DNA of 15,154 bases from an uncultured Lachnospiraceae bacterium (GTDB lineage Bacteria > Bacillota > Clostridia > Lachnospirales > Lachnospiraceae), in the NCBI GenBank assembly GCA_905201915.1, contig CAJKQE010000049.1, forward strand, positions 1 through 15,154, in the 5' to 3' direction. Each line of letters starts with the position of its first letter. Position 1 is the first letter of the stretch. Of the stretch, positions 1-6,502 are shown in pieces. A model generated the notes under the pieces. That model did no database searches. It worked only from the letters and a program-made list of their open reading frames with translations, and was not told the origin of the DNA. The translations under genes and the position numbers were made by a program.

Positions 1-1524
1 AGACTGTGCAGCATTATTAGCTTCATTCTTTGCGGCTCCCATGCTCTTCATTGTTGGGAACAATAAAACGTCACGGATAGCAGCACTGTCTGTCAACAGC
101 ATTACCATTCTGTCGATACCAAATCCGATGCCACCTGTAGGTGCCATACCAATTTCCAAAGCATTCATAAAGTCTTCATCTGTTGTGTTTGCTTCTTCAT
201 CACCCTGTGCCAGAAGTTCTTCCTGTGCTTTGAAACGCTCTCTCTGGTCAATTGGGTCATTCAATTCAGAATAAGCATTTGCCATTTCCCATCCATTCAT
301 GAAGAACTCAAAACGTTCTGTATATTCTGGATTTTCCGGTTTCTTCTTAGTCAGAGGAGAAATCTCAATTGGATGATCCATAACAAATGTAGGCTGAATT
401 AAATGTTCTTCTGCAAATTCTTCAAAGAACAGTGAAAGGATATCACCTTTTTTATGTCTTTCTTCATACTCTACATGATGTTCTTTTGCAACTTCTCTTG
501 CTTCTTTCAAAGTATGGATTTCATTAAAGTCAACACCAGCGTATTTTTTAACTGCATCTACCATAGTAATACGCTCGAATGGTTTTCCTAAATCCATCTC
601 AATACCATTGTATACAATTTTTGTAGTTCCCAGAACTTCCTGCGCTACATGACGATACAGATTTTCTGTTAAATCCATCATGCCGTGATAATCTGTATAT
701 GCCTGATAAAGTTCCATTAATGTGAATTCCGGATTGTGTCTTGTGTCAAGACCTTCGTTACGGAATACACGACCGATTTCGTATACTTTTTCCATACCGC
801 CTACAATAAGACGTTTCAGATAAAGTTCAAGAGAAATACGCAATTTAAAATCTTCGTCTAAAGCATTAAAATGTGTTTCAAAAGGACGAGCAGCTGCACC
901 ACCGGCATTTGCAACCAGCATTGGTGTTTCCACTTCTAAAAATCCCTGACCATTTAAGTAATTACGGATACTTGCAATGATTTTAGAACGCTTAATAAAG
1001 GTATCCTTTACATCTGCATTCATAATCAAATCCACGTATCTCTGACGATAACGCAAATCTGTATTTGTTAAACCGTGGAACTTCTCCGGAAGTGGTTTTA
1101 AACTCTTAGATAACAGTGTTACTTCTGTGGCATGAATAGAAATTTCTCCTGTTTTTGTCTTAAACACTTCACCTTTGATACCTACAATATCACCGATATC
1201 CATTTTCTTAAAATCTTTATAATGGTCTTCGCCAATATTATCTCTTGCAACGTAAGACTGAATAGAACCCTGTACGTCCTGAATACTGCAGAAAGAAGCT
1301 TTTCCCATAACACGTTTGGACATCATACGTCCTGCAAGAGATACACTCTTTCCTTCTAATTCTTCAAAAGCATCCTTCACTTCCATGCTGTGATGAGTTA
1401 CATCATATTTTGTAATCTGGAATGGATCTTTTCCATTTTCCTGTAACTCAGTCAATTTCTCACGACGCACCTTTAATAACTGGTTTAAATCCTGTTCCTG
1501 TGCTTTCTTCTGCTGTTCTGCCAC
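1..1524 (-). CDS. lysS: Lysyl-tRNA synthetase, class II (3' end cut by window edge)
   Basis: Charges tRNA(Lys) with lysine in the cytoplasm. Translation from 1524 gives 508 codons with no stop before the edge. An OB-fold anticodon-binding domain occupies about residues 55-170. Class II motif 1 lies near 179-206 (ending FLEVETPML), motif 2 near 242-265 (GRVFRNEGLDTRHNPEF) and motif 3 near 463-471 (GIGFGIDRM), so the catalytic core is complete. The start is GTG at 1522-1524: no in-frame ATG lies near, and AAGGAG sits 10 bases upstream. The gene begins 20 bases after greA and shares its promoter. The family usually ends just after LLFP (B. subtilis LysS is about 499 residues); here the frame continues with MKSMGAAKNEANNAAQS and is still open, which implies a C-terminal extension of unknown length. 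Identity is secure; only the 3' end is unseen. Confidence 0.97.
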   Translation of the reverse strand, partial: MAEQQKKAQEQDLNQLLKVRREKLTELQENGKDPFQITKYDVTHHSMEVKDAFEELEGKSVSLAGRMMSKRVMGKASFCSIQDVQGSIQSYVARDNIGEDHYKDFKKMDIGDIVGIKGEVFKTKTGEISIHATEVTLLSKSLKPLPEKFHGLTNTDLRYRQRYVDLIMNADVKDTFIKRSKIIASIRNYLNGQGFLEVETPMLVANAGGAAARPFETHFNALDEDFKLRISLELYLKRLIVGGMEKVYEIGRVFRNEGLDTRHNPEFTLMELYQAYTDYHGMMDLTENLYRHVAQEVLGTTKIVYNGIEMDLGKPFERITMVDAVKKYAGVDFNEIHTLKEAREVAKEHHVEYEERHKKGDILSLFFEEFAEEHLIQPTFVMDHPIEISPLTKKKPENPEYTERFEFFMNGWEMANAYSELNDPIDQRERFKAQEELLAQGDEEANTTDEDFMNALEIGMAPTGGIGFGIDRMVMLLTDSAAIRDVLLFPTMKSMGAAKNEANNAAQS

Positions 1525-1544
1525 CTTTTACACACTCCTTATCT

Positions 1545-2027
1545 TTAAATATTTCTCTCGATACCGAGAATTTTGTATTCCATTACACCTGCAGGCATTT
1601 CAACGGAAACAGTATCACCTTTTCTTGCTCCGATAAGAGCTTTTCCAACCGGTGATTCATTGGAAATTTTACCTTCCAAGCTGTTTGCTTCTGTTGAACC
1701 TACAATTTTAAATTCCATTTCTTCTTCAAATTCAACATCGTAAACTTTTACTTTACAGCCTACGCTGATTTTATCTAAATCTACTTCATCTTCTACAACA
1801 ACTTCTGCATTTTTAAGAATTTTCTCTATTTCTTCAATTCTGGCTTCGATATCTCTCTGCTCGTCTTTAGCTGCATCATATTCTGCGTTTTCAGACAAGT
1901 CACCCTGTTCTCTGGCTTCCTTAATCTTCTCTGCCACTTCTTTTCTTTTGTTTACTTTTAAATCGTGTAATTCTTCTTCCAGTTTTGTCAGTCCCGCATA
2001 CGTAAGTAATGTTTTCTTTTCTTCCAT
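1545..2027 (-). CDS. greA: Transcription elongation factor GreA
   Basis: GreA enters the secondary channel of RNA polymerase and stimulates cleavage of backtracked transcripts. The chosen start, ATG at 2025-2027, gives 160 residues beginning MEEKKTLLTYAGL, the usual family length (about 158) and the usual N-terminus. An AAAGGG ribosome binding site lies upstream at about 2041-2046. An N-terminal coiled-coil hairpin spans about residues 10-75, with the tip motif GDLSENAEYDAAK (D43 and E46 correspond to the catalytic-tip acidic residues of E. coli GreA). An FKBP-like C-terminal domain spans about 85-160. The same frame is open up to an ATG at 2090, which would add 21 residues, but that ATG lies just downstream of the promoter and has a poor ribosome binding site. 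greA is the first gene of a greA-lysS unit. Confidence 0.95.
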   Translation of the reverse strand: MEEKKTLLTYAGLTKLEEELHDLKVNKRKEVAEKIKEAREQGDLSENAEYDAAKDEQRDIEARIEEIEKILKNAEVVVEDEVDLDKISVGCKVKVYDVEFEEEMEFKIVGSTEANSLEGKISNESPVGKALIGARKGDTVSVEMPAGVMEYKILGIERNI

Positions 2028-2067
2028 TTTAATTCTACACCCTTTCTCAATATATTTATAATGGAAA

Positions 2068-2086
2068 ACGAACCCAGAAGGCTCGT
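2068..2086 (-). promoter_or_regulatory. Terminator-like hairpin in the greA leader
   Basis: On the minus strand ACGAGCC pairs with GGTTCGT (7 bp including one G-U) around a 5-base loop, directly followed by TTTT (2064-2067). It lies between the promoter and the greA ribosome binding site, so it would form in the 5' leader, about 25 bases after the predicted transcription start. The U-tract is short, so it may cause pausing or partial termination rather than full termination. Seen in sequence; the function is inferred. Confidence 0.45.
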
Positions 2087-2118
2087 CCATACAAATATCA
2101 CTTCTTAACAGTCATAAT

Positions 2119-2147
2119 ATTATAAATAATAGATATGCGGATGTCAA
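2119..2147 (-). promoter_or_regulatory. Perfect sigma-A type promoter for greA-lysS
   Basis: On the minus strand TTGACA (2142-2147) is followed by exactly 17 bases and TATAAT (2119-2124), a full match to the housekeeping consensus. The predicted start is near 2112, giving a leader of about 85 bases before the greA ATG. It lies in the 157-base dusB-greA spacer, which shows no convincing terminator for dusB, so read-through from upstream may add to expression. Confidence 0.88.
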
Positions 2148-2184
2148 GCTTATTACTCCTCATAATCTAATATTTATGCTTTTT

Positions 2185-3141
2185 TTACAATCTATTCACC
2201 AGCTCTTCCAGCTGTTCATAAGACTCTACTTCATTTACCATCCTTCTTACAGATGCGGAATGAGGCATACCGGAAGTATACCATGCCACATGCTTACGCA
2301 TTTCTCTCATTCCCGTATAAGTTCCTTTATACTCTAACTGAAGTCTTGCATGGCGAAGCATCATTTCCTTAATCTCCTCCATAGATGGCTTTGGTTTTAT
2401 CTTTCCGGTTTCCTGATAATACAAAATTTCAGAAAACAGCCACGGATTTCCCTGTACAGCGCGACCAATCATAATACCATCGCAACCTGTTTCTTTTACC
2501 AGTTTTTCTGCTTTTTCAGGAGACGTTACATCACCATTTCCAATAACAGGAATGGACACTGCCTCCTTTACTTGTCGGATAATATCCCAATCCGCCTGTC
2601 CGGAATAATACTGCTCTCTTGTTCTTCCATGTACAGCAACAGCTGCTGCCCCTGCATCTTCTAAAATTTTTGCAATTTCTACTGCATTGACACTGTCTTC
2701 TGTAAAACCTTTTCGAATTTTAACAGTAAGGGGTTTTTTAATTGCTCTTGATACCTTATAGACAATCTCATGTACCAGCTTTGGGTTTTTCATAAGAGCA
2801 GAACCTTCTCCGTTATTTACCACTTTAGGAACAGGACAGCCCATATTAATATCCAAAATATCAAAATTTCTATATTCAATCTGTTTCGCAATATCTGCCA
2901 TTAAATCTGGCTCTGAGCCAAAAAGCTGTAAAGAAACAGGACGTTCTCTCTCATCAATCTCCATCAAGCTCTCTGTATTCTTATTTTTAAAATGAATAGC
3001 TTTTGCACTTACCATTTCTGTACAGATAAGACCTGCTCCCTGTTCCTTGCAAAGCAAACGAAATGGCAGGTCTGTTACCCCTGCCATAGGCGCCAATATT
3101 AAATTATTTTCCAGCGTCACATTTCCGATTTTAAGCTTCAT
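2185..3141 (-). CDS. dusB: tRNA-dihydrouridine synthase (DusB family)
   Basis: An FMN-dependent, NADPH-using enzyme that reduces specific uridines in tRNA to dihydrouridine. The 318-residue protein has the family length. The N-terminal TIM barrel begins with ILAPMAGVTDLPFR (about 15-28). The catalytic cysteine is C102 in DINMGCPVPKV. HGRTREQ (171-177), GNGD (201-204) and GRA (226-228) are the expected FMN and phosphate-binding elements. The C-terminal helical tRNA-binding part has MRKHVAWY. The ATG at 3139-3141 has AGAGGT upstream and overlaps the end of the preceding small gene by 11 bases, pointing to translational coupling. It is probably the last gene of the upstream operon, and a dus gene next to greA/lysS is a familiar Firmicutes arrangement. 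The subfamily name is by resemblance. Confidence 0.93.
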   Translation of the reverse strand: MKLKIGNVTLENNLILAPMAGVTDLPFRLLCKEQGAGLICTEMVSAKAIHFKNKNTESLMEIDERERPVSLQLFGSEPDLMADIAKQIEYRNFDILDINMGCPVPKVVNNGEGSALMKNPKLVHEIVYKVSRAIKKPLTVKIRKGFTEDSVNAVEIAKILEDAGAAAVAVHGRTREQYYSGQADWDIIRQVKEAVSIPVIGNGDVTSPEKAEKLVKETGCDGIMIGRAVQGNPWLFSEILYYQETGKIKPKPSMEEIKEMMLRHARLQLEYKGTYTGMREMRKHVAWYTSGMPHSASVRRMVNEVESYEQLEELVNRL

Positions 3142-3472
3142 CTTCTACCTCTTGTCCCAGAAAGAATACTTTATAATACAGCTCCAAAGACTCTAAAAGC
3201 TCCTTTTTCTTCTGGCGCAAATCTTTAATACGCAATACACTTCCGATTTCATCAAACATAGCATCTGCTTCCAGCGCCTCTACCTGAAACTGTAAACTTC
3301 CGTCTTCGTCAAATTCTAAAGTAAGCACTCCACCGATTTCCTCTGTATACAGTACACACATAATATGCAACTCATCCTGTATAGACTGCGGAAGTGATGC
3401 AAAATCATCATTGAAATAATACTTCTGCTCGTACGCACTTGCACCGCACAAAACCACTTTATCCTTATACAT
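3131..3472 (-). CDS. Small conserved protein of unknown function (probably DUF6145)
   Basis: A 113-residue acidic protein with no signal peptide or membrane segment. It starts MYKDKVVLCGASAYEQKYYF. A central part (about 45-75) reads like beta-strands (GGVLTLEFDEDGSLQFQVEA), and a C-terminal helix carries a basic patch (RQKKKELLE). From memory the N-terminus resembles the family called DUF6145 found between birA and dusB in Lachnospiraceae; I could not verify this. The start has a good ribosome binding site (AAAGGAG, 6 bases before ATG). It follows birA by 11 bases and overlaps dusB by 11 bases, so it is firmly in the operon and is a real gene. No catalytic motif is visible and its function is unknown. 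The neighbours hint at biotin attachment or tRNA modification, but this is only context. Confidence 0.82.
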   Translation of the reverse strand: MYKDKVVLCGASAYEQKYYFNDDFASLPQSIQDELHIMCVLYTEEIGGVLTLEFDEDGSLQFQVEALEADAMFDEIGSVLRIKDLRQKKKELLESLELYYKVFFLGQEVEDEA

Positions 3473-3494
3473 AACGTTCTCCTTTATACATAAC
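3462..3494 (-). repeat. Short near-tandem repeat across the birA stop and next gene's start
   Basis: On the minus strand GTTATGTATAAAGGA (3480-3494) is followed by GTTATGTATAAGGA (3462-3475), the same sequence minus one A. The first copy encodes the last birA codons, its stop and the next ribosome binding site; the second copy is the start of the 113-residue gene. It could be a small duplication or chance. Confidence 0.5.
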
Positions 3495-4245
3495 TATATA
3501 ATCCCCTTACAGAAACTTCGCCGGAAAAAACTTTCCTCATCTCTCCCTTTAAGTCCTCTACAAGAAGCTCCCCTGTGTCTGTAATCCCTCTTGCCGTACC
3601 AATGGTTTCTGTAGCTTTTTCTAAAATTCGTACCTGCTGATTTTTATTCAAAAGTCGTTTTTCATAATCTTCTTTTAGCAAGCTTAAATCCTGTGTTTTC
3701 AAAAATATATCATAATTCTTCCAAAAACATTCCGCAACTTTTTCTATCAGGTTCTCTCTTGACAGCTCCCTGCCTGTCTCCAGAAAAACAGAAGTTGCCT
3801 TATCTCTAAGCTCTTCCTGAAATTCCTTTTGATTGACATTGATGCCTACACCAATCATGATAAATTCCGGTTTCTGCTCTTTTATCTGCATTTCCGTTAA
3901 AATACCGCAGATTTTCTTTCCGGAAAGGACAATATCATTTGGCCACTTAATTCCTGCAGTTACTCCTACTACTCCCTCAACTGCTTCTGCTACAGACAAT
4001 CCCATAACAAGAGTAAGAGAAGAAGCATTCTCTGTTCTCACTTCAGGTCTCATCAGCAATAATGTCATATAAATATTCTCACCGGGCACAGAAGTCCATA
4101 CTCTCCCCAGTCTTCCTTTTCCTGCTGTTTGCTCATCTGCCACAAATAAAGCCCTATCCAGCTCTTTGCCTACACTCTTTTTCGCTTCCTCTTTTGCCCA
4201 TATAAGGGTAGAGTCTACACTTGATTTCCAAAATATTTTTTCCAT
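3484..4245 (-). CDS. birA: Biotin--[acetyl-CoA-carboxylase] ligase, monofunctional (no HTH)
   Basis: Activates biotin to biotinyl-AMP and attaches it to a lysine of biotin carboxyl carrier domains. The 253-residue protein starts directly with the catalytic domain: SSVDST (8-13), the biotinyl-AMP loop GKGRLGR (42-48; GRGRRGR in E. coli), KWPNDI (100-105), GKKICGILTE (109-118) and GVGINVN (132-138). A small C-terminal SH3-like domain covers about 205-253. The roughly 65-residue N-terminal winged helix of E. coli and B. subtilis BirA is absent and cannot be hidden upstream, because argF ends one base before this ATG. The protein should therefore ligate biotin without repressing transcription itself. 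The start has AGAAGG upstream, inside the argF 3' end. The ligase assignment is secure; the lack of regulation is inferred from the missing domain. Confidence 0.94.
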   Translation of the reverse strand: MEKIFWKSSVDSTLIWAKEEAKKSVGKELDRALFVADEQTAGKGRLGRVWTSVPGENIYMTLLLMRPEVRTENASSLTLVMGLSVAEAVEGVVGVTAGIKWPNDIVLSGKKICGILTEMQIKEQKPEFIMIGVGINVNQKEFQEELRDKATSVFLETGRELSRENLIEKVAECFWKNYDIFLKTQDLSLLKEDYEKRLLNKNQQVRILEKATETIGTARGITDTGELLVEDLKGEMRKVFSGEVSVRGLYSYV

Positions 4246-4246
4246 C

Positions 4247-5245
4247 TTAACAGCCTTCTGCTCCTAAGGTAGCTGCCATAACAGCTTTGATAGTATGCAT
4301 TCTGTTTTCTGCTTCATCAAAGACTACAGACTGCTTACTTTCAAAGACTTCGTCTGTAACTTCCATATCTTCAATTCCGAATTTTTCTCCCATTTCCTTA
4401 CCAATATCCGTCTGCAAATCATGAAAAGCAGGAAGACAATGAAGGAAAATTGCCTGCTCTCCGGCATTTCTCATAACGTCCATAGTAACCTTATAAGGTG
4501 TCAGCTCTTTAATACGTTCTTCCCACACTTCTTCCGGTTCTCCCATGGAAACCCATACATCCGTATAGATAACATCAGCACCTTTTGTACCCTCCATGAC
4601 ATCTTCTGTCAAAGTAATGGTTCCGCCTGATTTCTCTGCAAAGCCTCTACATTCCTCTACCAGCGCGTCATTTGGAAAATACTTTTTCGGCGCACAGGCA
4701 ACAAAATGCATCCCCATTTTTGCACATAAAATCATCAAAGAATTTCCCATATTATAACGTGCATCACCCATATAAACCAGTTTTACACCCTCTACTCTTC
4801 CTAAATGCTCACGAATAGTAAGCAAATCTGCCAACATCTGTGTAGGATGATATTCATTTGTAAGTCCGTTCCATACGGGAACACCTGCATATTTTGCCAA
4901 CTCCTCTACTTTTTCCTGTCCAAATCCACGATACTCAATTCCATCGTAAACACGTCCTAAAACTCTTGCAGTGTCTTTAATGCTCTCCTTTTTTCCAATC
5001 TGAGAGCTTTTCGGGTCTAAATATGTGCTGCCCATTCCCAAATCATGTGCTGCCACCTCAAAAGAGCTTCTTGTTCTGGTGCTCGTTTTTTCAAAAATCA
5101 GCGCAACATTTTTTCCTTTTAATGTATCCACCGGAATTCCCTGTTTTTTCTTTCTCTTCAATTCCGCAGATAAGTCAACAAGATACTCGATTTCTTCCTT
5201 GGTAAAATCCTTCAATGTTAAAAAATGACGCCCTTTTAAATCCAT
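4247..5245 (-). CDS. argF: Ornithine carbamoyltransferase
   Basis: Joins carbamoyl phosphate and ornithine to make citrulline, a step of arginine biosynthesis; the same fold also works in reverse in the arginine deiminase pathway. All active-site signatures are present in 332 residues: the carbamoyl-phosphate loop STRTR (55-59), HPTQ (133-136), the SMG loop (233-235) with D229 for ornithine binding, and HCLP (269-272). The start has GGAGG upstream. The length and the HCLPAFHD context resemble the ArgI/ArcB-like branch, so a catabolic role (arcB) cannot be excluded. No arginine deiminase or carbamate kinase gene is adjacent, and no other arg gene is in the window. It lies 18 bases after the patatin gene and one base before birA, so it is probably co-transcribed with them. 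I saw no ArgR-type operator directly upstream. Confidence 0.94.
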   Translation of the reverse strand: MDLKGRHFLTLKDFTKEEIEYLVDLSAELKRKKKQGIPVDTLKGKNVALIFEKTSTRTRSSFEVAAHDLGMGSTYLDPKSSQIGKKESIKDTARVLGRVYDGIEYRGFGQEKVEELAKYAGVPVWNGLTNEYHPTQMLADLLTIREHLGRVEGVKLVYMGDARYNMGNSLMILCAKMGMHFVACAPKKYFPNDALVEECRGFAEKSGGTITLTEDVMEGTKGADVIYTDVWVSMGEPEEVWEERIKELTPYKVTMDVMRNAGEQAIFLHCLPAFHDLQTDIGKEMGEKFGIEDMEVTDEVFESKQSVVFDEAENRMHTIKAVMAATLGAEGC

Positions 5246-5263
5246 TACAGTAATCCTCCGCTT

Positions 5264-6436
5264 CTATAAAAGTTTTTCTTTTGAAATAATCTGCACAAAA
5301 GCCGGTAACTCTTCGCCCTCAAGAGACGGCAGCTTTTCTCTTACCCTGTCCTGCAGCTCCTGCAAAGTATAAATTTTATACTTTTGAATTCTGCATATCT
5401 TTGCCGTTGCTTCTAAGATAGAAAGATACAATTCTCTGTAACTCCATTCTTTAGAAAGCTTCATCTCCTCTGCGATTACCGGCAAAATAATTTCTGTAAG
5501 ATTTCGAACTGCTCTGCTTTCCTGCACCTCCAATTTATATACATCTGCCAAATATACATAAATATCCTGACTTAATTCTGTCAACTGACTTAAATAATAA
5601 CATTCTTTTTCCTGTTCATCAATATAATATATTTTCCCTGCAAGACCGTAAAGTACACGCATAGTATCAAAATACCCACGTTTTAAATGCATTTTGCTTC
5701 TTTTAGGGTTAAAATCCAAAATACTTCCCAAACTCACAGTAGGAGCAATGGTATAAATTGTCGTGTCTTCCGGTATTTTTACCTTTTTTTCTCTGCCAAT
5801 ACCAAAAATCCGCACTATAATAATATCCTTATACTCTTTCTCAATCAAAGTATCTACAGGCACATTATTAATAGCTCCTCCGTCAATATAGGTTTTTCCG
5901 TGAAGCTTTTCACTCTTAAAAATAGGAAAAATATAAGAGCTTGCTAATAAGAAATCCTTAATAAGCTCCGGCTCAATTTCTTTTAAATCTACATTTAATT
6001 CCCTCATTTCATCCACACTAAAAGTATGAATGTATAAATCCATGGGCGAATTTTGAATTTTTTCTTCGTCTACACATTCTGCAATCAACTCTTTTAAAGG
6101 TGTAATATCCACACCACCATCAGAAATATAATCCATCATATCCTTTAAAGCATCACGGCTGATTTTCTTCTGTTTAAAAATGTCTTCCATAATTTTGTCA
6201 TCTACTGACATAATCTGGGAATATGAAATATTTTCCCAAAGGCTTTCTGCCTTTTCCAAATCCCCCATACAAATTAAAGCCCCATTAAGTGCACCTACGC
6301 TGGTTCCTGCAATCCCTTTTATACGAATATTTGCTTCTTTTAATGCTTTCCATGCTCCGATTTGATATGCGCCTTTTGCGCCTCCTCCCTCAAGTACCAG
6401 TCCATACTCTTTTGTAGTATCTATTACTGGTTTCAT
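5264..6436 (-). CDS. Patatin-like phospholipase
   Basis: Predicted lipid acyl hydrolase with a Ser-Asp dyad. In 390 residues the patatin domain covers about 10-205: oxyanion loop GGGAKGAYQIG (17-27), nucleophile elbow GTSVG with S46, and the catalytic aspartate in DGG (D185). All catalytic elements are intact, so it should be active. The remaining 185 or so residues are largely helical and match nothing I recognise. No signal peptide or membrane segment is evident, so it is probably cytoplasmic or peripheral on the inner leaflet. The ATG is preceded by GAGAGG. It follows the SPFH gene by 66 bases containing a hairpin and precedes argF by 18. The link with SPFH and NfeD proteins suggests membrane lipid turnover. 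The substrate is unknown. Confidence 0.9.
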   Translation of the reverse strand: MKPVIDTTKEYGLVLEGGGAKGAYQIGAWKALKEANIRIKGIAGTSVGALNGALICMGDLEKAESLWENISYSQIMSVDDKIMEDIFKQKKISRDALKDMMDYISDGGVDITPLKELIAECVDEEKIQNSPMDLYIHTFSVDEMRELNVDLKEIEPELIKDFLLASSYIFPIFKSEKLHGKTYIDGGAINNVPVDTLIEKEYKDIIIVRIFGIGREKKVKIPEDTTIYTIAPTVSLGSILDFNPKRSKMHLKRGYFDTMRVLYGLAGKIYYIDEQEKECYYLSQLTELSQDIYVYLADVYKLEVQESRAVRNLTEIILPVIAEEMKLSKEWSYRELYLSILEATAKICRIQKYKIYTLQELQDRVREKLPSLEGEELPAFVQIISKEKLL

Positions 6437-6458
6437 ACTCCACCTCTCATTCTTATAC

Positions 6459-6496
6459 GGAAAGGGAGCGTTGCATCTGCAAACAGCCCCCCTTCC
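6459..6496 (-). other. Intergenic stem-loop between the SPFH and patatin genes
   Basis: On the minus strand GGAAGGGG (6489-6496) pairs with CCCTTTCC (6459-6466), 8 bp including one G-U. An inner TTGC/GCAA stem (6471-6482) closes a 4-base loop. No U-tract follows, so it is not a standard terminator. It may be a pause, an RNA-processing site or a brake on downstream expression. Confidence 0.4.
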
Positions 6497-6502
6497 TTAC
6501 AC

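Noticed and set aside
41..274. Plus-strand open frames over lysS, and similar ones over argF, patatin, pfkA and dnaE
   Set aside because: They are antisense to clearly conserved minus-strand genes, lack good ribosome binding sites and read as low-complexity reverse translations.
2028..2090. T-box or other riboswitch upstream of greA-lysS
   Set aside because: The leader is only about 85 bases and lacks T-box conserved elements; only one small hairpin is present.
2148..2184. Possible terminator after dusB
   Set aside because: Only weak AT-rich pairing is present and no stem is followed by a T-tract.
5264..6436. Patatin as an anti-phage effector next to an SPFH protein
   Set aside because: The neighbours are housekeeping genes and there is no sensor, cyclase or NTPase partner. 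The reading as a defence system is not supported.
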